In this document: positions 32,608 through 44,012 of the stretch, in pieces
Numbering within the stretch: position 1 is the stretch's first letter
Layout of the letters: every line of letters starts with the position of its first letter
Source of the DNA: Homalodisca vitripennis
Taxonomy: Eukaryota > Arthropoda > Insecta > Hemiptera > Cicadellidae
DNA: 64,000 nucleotides
Assembly (NCBI RefSeq): GCF_021130785.1
Contig: NW_025777599.1
Span: 28,361-92,360, forward strand
Direction: 5' to 3'
Translations under genes and position numbers: made by a program
Notes under the pieces: generated by a model
Databases searched by the model: none
What the model was told of the DNA's origin: nothing
The model's input: the letters and a program-made list of their open reading frames with translations, nothing else

Positions 32608-32779
32608 GGAAATCTGGGGAATCCGGTGCTAGAGATGATCACAGTGATGGCGTCTCGTTGTTATCCCCCATTGTTGAGATGTCCCGCAGAGGGATAGACG
32701 TGGCTGAGGAACATTGTGTCTGCATTTCTCTCTTGATAAAACGCAAAAATGAGAAAATAGTAAATTTTTGGTTCTTTAA
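32608..32779 (+). CDS. Candidate host exon (low confidence)
   Basis: A pyrimidine-rich TTGCTTTTATTTCAG ends at about 32608. After it a distinctly GC-richer open stretch (KSGESGARDDHSDGVSLLSP, then VEMSRRGIDVAEEHC) continues to about 32760 within a longer ORF (32421-32864). The composition is unlike the flanks and suggests a conserved exon. No donor is obvious and the family is not recognised. Confidence 0.25.
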
Positions 32780-32864
32780 TACTGTTAAAATATATTTATC
32801 ATTTATATTTTTTAAAAACATAAATAAATGGTCTCGTCCAAATCATACTAAAATTAAAATTTAA

Positions 32865-34726
32865 TAAATTTAATTGCATAATAAAAATGTATTTCGTATG
32901 GATTTGTAATTTTCTATGAAATTTAATTTTTATATAAGGGAACATCGAGGTCGATGATGGTAGCTCTCACTCTATTGCCTTTGGTTGAGTAATTTTTTCT
33001 AATGGGTAGTCGTGATGGCAAATAAATAAAATACCAGAATAAATGAATTCTAAGCAAGCTTTGTACAATCATGTGACATATAACGTAATATGTAATTTAG
33101 TCATACAATGATAAATTTATTGAGTGGATGTTCATTGTTAAAAGTGTTTTATGTATGAAGTCTATACGTACGAGATATGTCTCGTATATCTCTCCGCAAG
33201 ATATCTCAAGAATTAATTGACATTTAGAGTAGAAATTTAACAAGCAGCCTAAGCGAAACCTGTTACGCTACACGTGGAGTAGCGTAGATTAACAAATTGA
33301 TGTCGATGTATGCATGAACACAAATGTATTGTTTTTCGTTATATACTAATTCAAGAGCAATATTGTTATGTACTCTCCATACGTATTATTCAGACACCTT
33401 TAAAATTTAAAATATCCTATATAAATTTTATTACTGGATATCTAACTTAAACAGCTGTAGTAGACTTTTTACAACACGTATATTGTAATTACTAGATCAG
33501 GTTAACTCACGAAAAGTACACATAGTAGGCTTCAACTTATACGGAGAGTTGAAACCACAAGATGCTGTTCAGACACAACTCTAAATACTGGTTCTTCTTT
33601 TTCATGATTTATTTTATAAACCAATAACACATTTTGTAGAAAAGTACGAGGATATTCTATTGACTGAATGTAAATGAGTATCTTACTGTACGTTACAGTT
33701 TTTTACCCCCTTAACAATTTTGTAAGAGTACGTGATAGATATAATTTTGCAGACACCCAAACGTGTTTAGATTATACGATGTACCACATACATAAATTGT
33801 CGGCGCAAAAAACACAATGTAAATAAATCTTGAAAGTGTTTGCGCGTTACGTACTGTATCAAAGAACGTATATCATAAAAACGTAAAATAAAACATTTCA
33901 TTGGCAGTGAAAAGTGCTTTAAAACATACTTATTTTCAATTTACCATGTAAATACGTATGCTCATGTAAATACCTCCATATATCAAAAAGCTATAAATTA
34001 ACGTAAGATCAAAAGAAGTTGTGAAGATATATTCTGCGTTTGAAAATACATGTTCGACAATATCAACTTACAAATCTGTTACATTCAGTTTCCGAAAAGT
34101 TTTTTTACTGTGAAGACATGCAAAAAATTATTAATGAAGACAAGTAACAGTATTCTAATAATATTAATTAATTATGTTAATAATTAGAATTTAACGAGAT
34201 AGACATCATTCTTATCATGAATACTAAGCTATTTCTTATCTGTTAAACCCAGTTTGGAAAAACCAAAGAAACGTATTAAACGTATTGTGTCTTAAAGGGA
34301 GGTTGCTAGATAAAAATGCAGAACATATATATGCATGATAAAGTTCAGTACTAATTTTGAGGTAAATAAAACCAAATCAACTGGTAGAAGTTTAAGTTTT
34401 GTCTAACACTGATTTCCCAATAATATACTGTTCATTGATGTCCTGGTATAGTGGAATGTTTTTAGCATCTATGATTGTTGACATAGGTAAATCAGTTACA
34501 GATTAAGAGTTTTACAACTCAACAATGAAAATGGTTAATTATTATCTACCCGTTTGGATATGTGATGTTGTACAATTACCTGAAACATTACAAACGAAAA
34601 ACCTTTCTGCCATAAGCTGATTCACAAAGTATTGATAAGATAATCTGACAAAAAATTATTGGTCAGAATGATATTTCTATATAAAAATATATAGAAATAT
34701 ATTATTATATATTGAGTATATTTCTA
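32865..34726. other. AT-rich host sequence, no gene seen
   Basis: A short hairpin (TACGCTAC ... GTAGCGTA, about 33268-33290) is the only structure noted. Otherwise featureless. Confidence 0.5.
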
Positions 34727-34908
34727 TGGTAAAAAATTACTTCCGAAGTCTCTAATGCTTGTGATGTAAAACTATGTGTGGCATCTCCTGCTTTCTGACC
34801 ATGGTAGGAAGGTGAGAGAAGCTTTTTGAGTAGCGCTGTTGGTAAACTCGAGTTACACATAGTTGTATATCACAAGCATTAGATACTTCGGAAGTAATAT
34901 TTTTACTA
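34727..34908. mobile_element. MITE-like inverted-repeat element
   Basis: About 55-bp arms at 34727-34781 and 34852-34908 are inverted copies with a few mismatches (ATTACTTCCGAAGT...TCTAATGCTTGTGAT on the left and its complement on the right), separated by about 70 bp. Short, non-coding and in AT-rich DNA, as in foldback MITEs. Target duplication not clear. Confidence 0.55.
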
Positions 34909-37690
34909 TATGAATTGCTACCCATATTTTTTTTAGAATATACAAGCAATGCTTTTTTAATTAGCTCATAGCAGAACACTTTTTAATTTTAAGTAGGTGT
35001 ACAAGAACGTTGAAGATTTTAGAAGTCGGGCAAGATGACTTAGGCAGTAAAATAAACTGTACAACCATGCATGAACCAATAGTTAGGCAAGCTGACATGG
35101 CCAAGGTATTCTTAAAACAACTTATTTTAAGAAAGGTTAAAGATAAATCGCCTTAAAACAGACAACTACATAACAAACCAGACCACTAACTTCTGTCATC
35201 ATTGATCAAAAGCTGTATAAGGTGACCTCACTGTTGCCACAACCAAAATATGATGATTTAATGCCCACTGCCGTGAACGAACATCGGTAATTAAAATGTA
35301 CAGAGCAATATGCAACTCTAAATACTATGTTGGTGTTTTGGAAACAAATGGGTAGTGTTAAGTATTTTTTGAGTTGTTTTTTACTAGCTAATAATGTGCT
35401 TATTTTTCATAAGCATGTTTCATTTTTACTCTCAATTTATTAACTTAAATGCGAAGTAAAGTATTATTTTTTTATCAACTTTTTAAAATTATATTGTGTA
35501 CTTTATTATATCATATACTAGGACTTTTATTTTATAAAAATATTGTTACATTTCCTTAATGCCAATATTTTTAGCTTCAGACTCTTCTAAGACAAGTATT
35601 ATGAATGGAGTAACTTGTAATATTTCTTTTCTAAAATTACGACAGCATAGTTCCAATTTAACGAAAGAAACTCTTTTAAATAAAAGTTTTGTAATTTCCA
35701 ATCAATGTATTTAATTTCTTATACCTAATAAATTAAGTAAATTATTCGTTTGTAGAAGTAGGTGCATCCTACTCCTATGATTATCATTCCATTAATGATT
35801 TTTAGGGCAAAAAGCGCGTATTTCAATACATGAAAAAAACTAAATATTAAAAAAGAGTTTTGAAATTTAAATAAACAGAATAGAAATACAACATAACATC
35901 GGTATTATGCATATAATTCAGTAAAATCGGTTAGTAAATAAATATGAATTTTTCATTACTTGGGTACAATAAAAAATTAACTCTACTGAAAAGTAACAAA
36001 AATGAGATACGTCTTTGTCCTAAAAGCTACTAAGTATATAAATTAAAAGTTAATATTAGCTTAACAAGTAAAATGAGATCATGCTTGGCAATAGGGTAGG
36101 TGAAGGTGGTTTAGTGGTCTACAAACATGGCAAACTACACAAAGTCTTGAAAATTACGGGTGTACTCGTTCAGCTATAAGCAAACATGAGCTGTTCGTTG
36201 ACTTTACATTATTCTTGGCGTTTTTCAATTTCAGTTTATATTTGTATTTCATTTCGAAATAATTATTCAATGGAATTTACTCCCTAACCATATTTTTATA
36301 AAATTTTCAGTTTATCCTAGTTGTCGTAATTCAACTGTGTTACAAATTACAGTTCTCACATTTTGTTTATCCCAGGTTATTGTTGTATTTTATACGGTTT
36401 AATTCATTACAATGTGATATACTGTGTGTTTTATCGAATTCATCACACAAAAAAACCATATTTATATAATTTTAAACATGTGTTTTTAACTATCATCTTT
36501 AATGAATTGGCTATTTTACACGTTAATGCTGCATTTGGAGATATGAGACAACTATTTATTGTTAAGGGAACCTAATTCTTTTATTGTTAAAAATATTTGT
36601 TGAAAATGATGTTTTGACAGATTTAGGATTAATTATAGGATCGTAACTCGAAAAAGAATGTTCTGTTAGGTTTTTTTATTTTCAAGATAGAAACGAAGTT
36701 TAAGCGAGAGAGATTGGAGTGAGAAATTACATTTTACAGATTCTATTTTATATTTTCTAGTTGGCTCAGTTATTTTTAATTTTACAGCAGGTTGGAGAAA
36801 TGATTAAGGCCTGTAAATGTTAAATCCCGCTTGCTTCAGGCGTAGTTCACACCTGCCGAGTTGTGGAAGTTCTGAAAAGGTTTACATGGATTTTTAAAAC
36901 TGTGTAGCATATTTTCGTATTATTAAACTATAATCAAAAAGTTTGATTTCCCTGAGAAATAAATATCAGCATGGTAATACGAATATTATTGTCAACAATA
37001 CTTGTGTTTTCAATTATTTATTTGAAAATATACAAAATATCTGGTTCCGAACAATACATATAGCACGCAAATATCTTTTAATCTGCATTTATAAATAAAA
37101 TAATGTAAAATTGTTGCTGAAATACATCTTTGGATAAGAAATCCGTTAGTTAAAAAATGCGATATGCTACATTACTTCACTTGATCAAATATTTAAATCC
37201 CACTGTCATAAAAAAAGTTTAGCACTTCTGTTTCGTGATGATTTAATTTTGTACTGTACCAACTTTCGTTTATAAATTTTGTGTAGTGCTGCAATCATAC
37301 AGTAAAATACTTTTTGGAAAAAACATTAGTCAGCTATTTCGTTTATCACGCTTTATTAAATGATTTTGTTTATGTACCTGATTAAACAACATTCACAAGA
37401 GCACAACATAACGCCAACACATCTTCTGAGCACACTTAACACTAGCTTGTCATAAATCTTTTTTGAATATATGGAACTGGTTCCAACGAAGTACTTCGCA
37501 GTAGATTCACAAAGCTAGCAACCTTGAGATTATGAAACCTTCCTTCAATAAACTAAAATAATATCTAAAACATTTATATACTTTCCTTATTGAAGAAATT
37601 AAAATAAAAGTGTAGAGAGAAATGACTCAATTTGACGCAAATAAAAATGTTATTTTCACACTACACAGATTTACAAAAGAAGTCAATTGT
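34909..37690. other. AT-rich host sequence, no gene seen
   Basis: No supported gene. Short ORFs such as 36363-36575 have no motif. Confidence 0.5.
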
Positions 37691-37691
37691 T

Positions 37692-37921
37692 CTCACAAAG
37701 CATTAACGTTTAATTAAATACATCACTAGCTTTGTCGGATCATAGCCGCCGCACAACATACAGGTGAGGTGCTAGATAACGTTTGAACCGATAAGCTACT
37801 CAAGAATGCAACAGTACTCACAAATTATTAATTTTTAAATAAATCACTCTTGCTTTGTCGGATCATAGCCGGCGGACAACATACAGGCCAGGCGCTGCGA
37901 AGCGTGTAAACCGATCAGCTC
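37692..37921. repeat. Imperfect tandem duplication, about 125-bp unit
   Basis: Two successive copies (from about 37692 and 37817) share CTCACAAA, GCTTTGTCGGATCATAGCC, ACAACATACAGG and AACCGAT in the same order, with substitutions between them. GC-richer than its surroundings and probably part of an unclassified repeat element. Confidence 0.55.
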
Positions 37922-40900
37922 TCTGTGTTTATCTTTCCCGATAAATTAGTCTCGCGTACATCAAAGAGTAAAATATCTACCCTCGCCTTTGGCTTTTTTA
38001 CAAATGGAAAAATAATTATCGCCATATATTTTTGCGGGTTGTTTATTAATAACGAGAAATCACGTTGTAAGATGTTAATATTTTTACGGAGGAAGTTTTA
38101 AATATATTATAACGTTAAATGTTGATTTTAGCTCAAATTTACCTTTCTTTAATACAATGAACCTTTACATCATTACACCCATGACTCATTATGTGTCGTG
38201 TCAGTAACCCCGTAGTGCACCTGATAACTCAATGAGACTGTATGGGCATTTATTTATAGATGTCTAAACGATCTGAATGTTCGTTTTGAGCTTCTTCGTT
38301 GACGACAGCATCTTTTCAGCCCGAACATGACTCCAGATTTCAGACGCTGTAATCAAAGGAAGGAAAACTGGAGATAAACTCAATATTCAAATTGAATTAA
38401 CGCTTCCTACTTTATATATTTATAATTTTATAATTATGATTATATAATTATGATAGCTACTTTAAATGTAAAAAACTCGGTTGCTCCATCGAGTTAGATA
38501 TCGTCTCGGAAATATGTTAATGCACTCAATTGTGCACCTGATGAGACAATGTGACTGCCACGTCACCTATTTAAAGATCTGTCTGATTTCGAATCGATGT
38601 AAAGGTTCGTTTTGAGCCTATTTTTAATTATTATTTTCGTTTAGTTTATTATTTCAATCCAAAATCTTTAAAATAACAATATTTTTATTTCTTATATATT
38701 CTCAGAATACATTAAAGAAACATAAAAACCGTTAATGGAATGGTTTACAACTTTTACATAGCTTTATACTTTAATACAATATATGCATAAAAATGCGTAA
38801 TCCAACCGATATTATTGAATACATTATGTGTAATGCCTGTAAATAAAAAGAAAATTTACATTTTATCATAAATAACTTCTATGGTATGGAATGTTTTATA
38901 GGAAATAGAAGACATAAGAAATATTCCATTAGTTATTAATCTGAACATAATATCTCTAACAACGAAATTTATTCTTGACTTAATATTATAGTAAATCAAA
39001 AGTGGAAGGATCAATAAACTGTTTTTACTTATTTCTGTTCACAAAAGTTTTTGAATCATCTATGAATTCATGCAAAATTTTTCTTAACCCAAAATCAATT
39101 GAGGAAACTCCTCTAAATTTACGTAAAATAAAGTGTATTGAAACTTATAAGAATATAAATAATCTGTGCTGAATATCATAAAGATATATTATATAAATAA
39201 ACTTACAGTTATGATGTAACCTTTATATTAAAATACGTAGGCCTTCATGTGGCCATTACGTATTTCAATAAGATAATGATTACAGATTAGAAGTGAAAAT
39301 GTTGAATGAGTTATAGTAACTGGAACTACGGAGGAAAATTAACATGCAGTATGACATTAGTAATGAAATATCGAATAAAATGCAATGATTGTTTAGAGAT
39401 AATTCTACATTACGTTAATCTATCTTTGATTTTCCCAAACGCCACCAATGTATGTTTAGAGGTTTTGCAGTTGTAAATACCTGTAAATGGCTTATAAGTT
39501 CTGTTCCATTGCAAATTTCGTCAAATGAAAAAAAAAAGTTTCATGATATAAAATAATATAAACTTTTACTATAAAGCATATTAATATATAAACATTAAAA
39601 TGCTGCGGTAAAATGTATACAATCAATAAACTGAGTTGTTACGGAAGATTCGTGCAAGTATCTTAAAAATTTTAGCAAATATGTACCAATATAGAACTCT
39701 CTAAACTTAAATGAACATTAGAAGATATATTTCTTTTCTGAGTTGGCAGCAGTGCAGCTAATTAGTAATAGTTTTGGACCATGATATTGTAAGTTTAACT
39801 TGTTAGAAATATTTTGAAAAAGTAAAGCGTACCTTTCTTATACATAATAATTACTGTATTTTTGATTTAATTCGTATTTTAAATTGATAACAAATGTAAT
39901 AACTAGAATTCATGGTATTTATTCTCACTACCTGGGTAACTTGCATGTACAAAAATGTTTATTAAATAACAGACAAATTCTTGATATATCAAAACGATAT
40001 GATAGGTACGCTATAATATTTGGCCAAGCATTAGCACATACTTTGACAGTACTTTTATTGCTAACAATCATGTTAACGATAAATAGGAGAATAAATAAAT
40101 TTCTAAACATACTGCCGTTCTTTCTATAAATAATTAAATAAGCTATAGACTTGATGGCTCGCATTGAAGCTTAGTAAAATCTTTTACACTATTAAAAAAT
40201 GATGAAAAATAGGTATTTTAAGCAATAGTAATCATTTGTTGACTATTCAGTAGGTAACATTTTTGGAATATATCTATAATATTACGTATTACAAAAATTG
40301 TATCCTTCTACCATCAACTGCTCTCTTATAAACCAACATGTTCATAGTTCTTTGGTCCTGTGGTACAGGATTCATCGATTTGCAGCATGTGAAAACAACT
40401 TCTGAATTCTCTGAGCTTGTAATTGCTTTGAAAGCCCTATTACTTTGAGAAACAATATCCATTACAATTTACCAAACTCTAAGTGTGTATACCTAACAAA
40501 GATTATAACCAAATAAAAATAACATTTATACTTTTATATCCATTCAAAATCGTAGGTTGAAGACGATAAATTTTAATGCTATGTTAATTGAGTATGCTGT
40601 GTTTCATGATTCAATTTATACTCCTTAGTATTCTTAGCTTCTTTTCCTAAGAGAACAAAAAAACCATGAGGTATGCTAGAAAATCACAGGATAAATACAT
40701 TTTTAAACAAAATTAATGCAATTGCATTACAGTTTTACAAGGTTCCTCGCATATAAATAGATGTAGGCTTTAATGTTTTTTTTTTTAATTTTACAAATAC
40801 AAGAAGTGCCCTATGACGGCCCTGAGAAATATATACGTTCATGGTATTTCTCTATTGAAAAATATTACTCAATAGATAAAAAAAATCTTCTTGTCTGTTA

Positions 40901-41527
40901 CAAATACGTTATATCAGTGTTAAGACTAACAGAATATTGATGTTTTTGTAACTACCAAAGGCAGCCAAGTTATGTGTCAATGAATGTGTGAAGAGGAAAA
41001 ATTGCATCCTTGTAATGAAAGCTACATATTGTAAACTTAACTCAAGAACCCACAGTTGAGCATTAATCACTATCGGTTCCCGATATGGAGTTTGAAGACT
41101 AATGTAAACTACTGACTTTTACGGACATTATCATACTTGGCGGATACGTCTACTTATAAAGGCGTACCATCTGCCCTGGCTTGAGCAACGCGTGACGTTT
41201 ACCTAATAGACAGGTACCACTAAATAGAGTCACATTGTTGCGAATTTTTGATTACGCGACTCATAATGGATATTGACATCCAAAGGCATAATTCGATGAA
41301 TGTTAGTTTCCAACTAATTTCTTTTCAAGGAGTATATGGAAGACACATCAAAATCATGTTTGCTTTAATACTGAGCAAGATTATTATCGCAATGAATTTG
41401 TATTAATAGTGTAAAACCTACTTCAAGATGGTATACGTAATATACACACAATGGGATGTAATTTTTAAGTGAATACTTATATTGGAGGCTATGGATATAT
41501 GGTTTGCACGGGAAAATCTTTTCCTTT
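37922..41527. other. AT-rich host sequence with a diverged repeat pair
   Basis: Segments at about 38170-38300 and 38515-38615 share GTGCACCTGAT, CAATG-GACTG and GTTCGTTTTGAGC in the same order, suggesting an old duplication. No gene supported. Confidence 0.4.
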
Positions 41528-41651
41528 CGCATCACGCATGTTTCCTCTGTAGCCGCTAGGGGCGGGACTATCACATCTATTTTATTGTTAGCAGTGCGAA
41601 TTTCGGCTTAGTGTGCATCCAGGTGGGCAAGTGAGAGGTTTACTGTCGCTT
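41528..41651 (+). repeat. Dispersed repeat family, copy A
   Basis: About 124 bp, clearly related to the inverse complement of 62353-62481: shared GCATCA, a GTAGCCGCTAGGGG-like core, GACTATC and AAGTGAGAGGTTTACTGTCGC. Two diverged copies 21 kb apart in opposite orientation indicate a transposable or SINE-like family. Confidence 0.6.
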
Positions 41652-41944
41652 CTTGTTGAAGTGGCTACTTCTTTTGGCAAGCTAGGAATGTATATTTTGT
41701 AATGGAGAAAAATTGATAGTGGAAGTAAAATAAGCCTCTATAACCGATAATAATGAAAATGTAAAACTATGTATTACCTTAATACTTAGAAGTCGGTGAT
41801 AATTTGAATGTATAAAATATGTATGACTTATTTAAAAATATAAAACTTTATTATGATAAATAATTTAGTGTCTCACTCATATAATTTTAAAATATAAAAA
41901 ATAATATTTGATAATTATGAAGCGTATTTTTTTTTTCAAGATAT

Positions 41945-41945
41945 A

Positions 41946-42006
<61 letters not shown>

Positions 42007-42028
42007 TTATTTATTTATTTATTTATAT
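41945..42028. repeat. (TA)n followed by (TTTA)n microsatellite
   Basis: About 28 TA units, then about six TTTA units. Confidence 0.9.
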
Positions 42029-42359
42029 ATTCAATTCGGGGGTATGGAATGCAGAATCGCTCTATTATAAAAATTATTGAACTTCTTGGTATATAATATC
42101 CTTTAATATTTCCGCTTCGCCGTTTTCAAAAATGTATAATAAAAAAATTAATAACACATCAACAAACATTTACATACCTAAGTAAATAAATAAAAATTTT
42201 CATAAATAAATAAACAGAAATTTTTTTACATGTGATTAACACGAAAGAGAAATATCATGAACAGAGAAAGAATTTAGAAAAAAATAATAATAAACAAAAA
42301 CAATAATTCATCATTTTATCTTTTATTCAGACCTAAGGATACTTTTGATTTTAATATTA

Positions 42360-43860
42360 AGAGATGTGCCTGTTCTAAATTTTCTAAATACAATTTGCTT
42401 CCAACTCGGGTACTTTGTAAATACCTTTCAGTGAATAAAATTGTACAAAATTTTGTTGGTGGCCTAATGCGTGTTGTGAAACCAATTTTTCATTCTGTTT
42501 TTAGACGACCAACGATGATTAATCATTATTATGTGCAATGGATTTGTTGTCAATCCAACATAATCCAGTGCACAGTTTTTACATGTTAATTAATAAATTA
42601 CATTTTTACTTTTGCATATAATTTCTCCTCTAATAGGGTAAGTTTTCTTTGTTTTACTACTGGTAAAAAAATTGGACGATTTTATAATTTTGCAAGACGT
42701 ATTACATCGTTTGTCTTTACTGGGTTGACACTTAAAAACTTTTCTTCTTTTCTGAATTTTGAATGTCATTAGGTGGCAATTTGGGCCGTACCAGAAGATT
42801 TTTCAGTTTAGTATTTCTACTAAAAACTTGAAAATAAGTTTTTAGTAATTGGTGAAGATTCAAGAATTTTGTCTGCCGTTCTTAGAATATTGTTTGTTTT
42901 ATATAAACCAGTAAAATATTTTGTTACACATTTTACATCATCGTTCTTTTGGATTTTATGAACATTAGAGTGTTTAATTTGATTAATTATAAATTTTAAA
43001 GGATATTTTCTTTTGACAAATGCTTTTCCAAGTTTTTCTAGATAATTTTGAAAAATCTGCGCTATCAGTATTTAATTTTTTGGCCCTAACTGACAAACCC
43101 TTTGGTACTGATTTTTTGACATGTACAGGATGGCAGCTGTTGAAATGTAGATAATCCTTTGTGTTACTGTCTTTAATATAAATCCAAGAATGTTATAATT
43201 TCTTTAGAACATTTCCAGGTAAATTTCAAAATTGAGAATTTGTTAAGATTTTCCAAAAATTCTTTTAAATGTTCAAAGCTATTATTCCAAATCATAAAAA
43301 TATCGTCAATGATTCTCAAACCATACAAGAGGTTTGTAGGATTGAGAATTCAAAAAAATCTTCTTCTAATCTTGCTATAAATATATTAGCATACGCAGGT
43401 GCAATTCTGTTGCACATAGCTATTCCATTAATTTGGAAGTAATTTTTATCTTGAAATTTAAAGTTGTTCATAGTTAACATAAAATTAAGTAATGTCTTAT
43501 AAATTTTTTGCTGGGACTGGCTTGCTTAGGTCTAGTGGTTAGAAAAACTATGAATTTCTTCTACACCCAAACTGTGAGGAATGTTTGTGTATAGAAACTG
43601 GACACCAATGGTAACCATAATTGCATCGCTGGGAATGGGTTGCTTCATTTCATTTAGTCTTGCGATGAAGTGATCGGTGTTCTTGATGTGTGACTTCAAA
43701 TTTTTCACCATTGGCTGCAAAATAAAGCTGGAGATTCTTTCTGTTGGAGAACCACAACCCAAAACTAATGGTCTCCATGGTGGTGGCCTGGTTTCCTTAT
43801 AAATTTTAGGTAAAATATAGAAAACTGTGTTATTTTTTTACTATACTTTTTTGAAAACGG
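42360..43860 (-). mobile_element. Penelope-like retroelement relic (RT and GIY-YIG endonuclease)
   Basis: On the minus strand, in order: CGSPTERISSFILQPMVKNL and a FLYTNIPH reverse-transcriptase motif (43532-43762); RIAPAYANIFIARLEEDF near 43350-43410; an IDDIF active-site box near 43300-43325; and, downstream, CKNC...DYVGLTT with INH-R near 42500-42590, typical of the GIY-YIG endonuclease domain of Penelope-like elements. Multiple frame changes and stops show an inactive copy. Flanking repeats were not resolved. Confidence 0.75.
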
Positions 43861-43940
43861 CAATGCCGAAATATTAAAGGAAATTATATAGCAAGAATTC
43901 CAATAATTTATATATATAAATATTCATTATATATATATAA

Positions 43941-44012
43941 GCAGAAGTTACTACTTCTTATAATGGGTATATATATATATTAATACCCATTATAAGAAGT
44001 AGTAACTTCTGC
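43941..44012. repeat. Perfect 30-bp inverted repeat with 12-nt AT loop
   Basis: 43941-43970 and 43983-44012 are exact reverse complements (arms start GCAGAAGTTACTACTTCTTA). It lies just upstream of the Penelope-like relic in that element's orientation. Confidence 0.85.

Noticed and set aside
41908..42096. ORF of Tyr/Ile repeats
   Set aside because: Direct translation of the TA/TTTA microsatellite.
43525..43550. tRNA-like GGTCTAGTGGTTAGA string
   Set aside because: Resembles part of an A-box, but no matching B-box or cloverleaf arms are visible, and the stretch lies within the Penelope-like relic.
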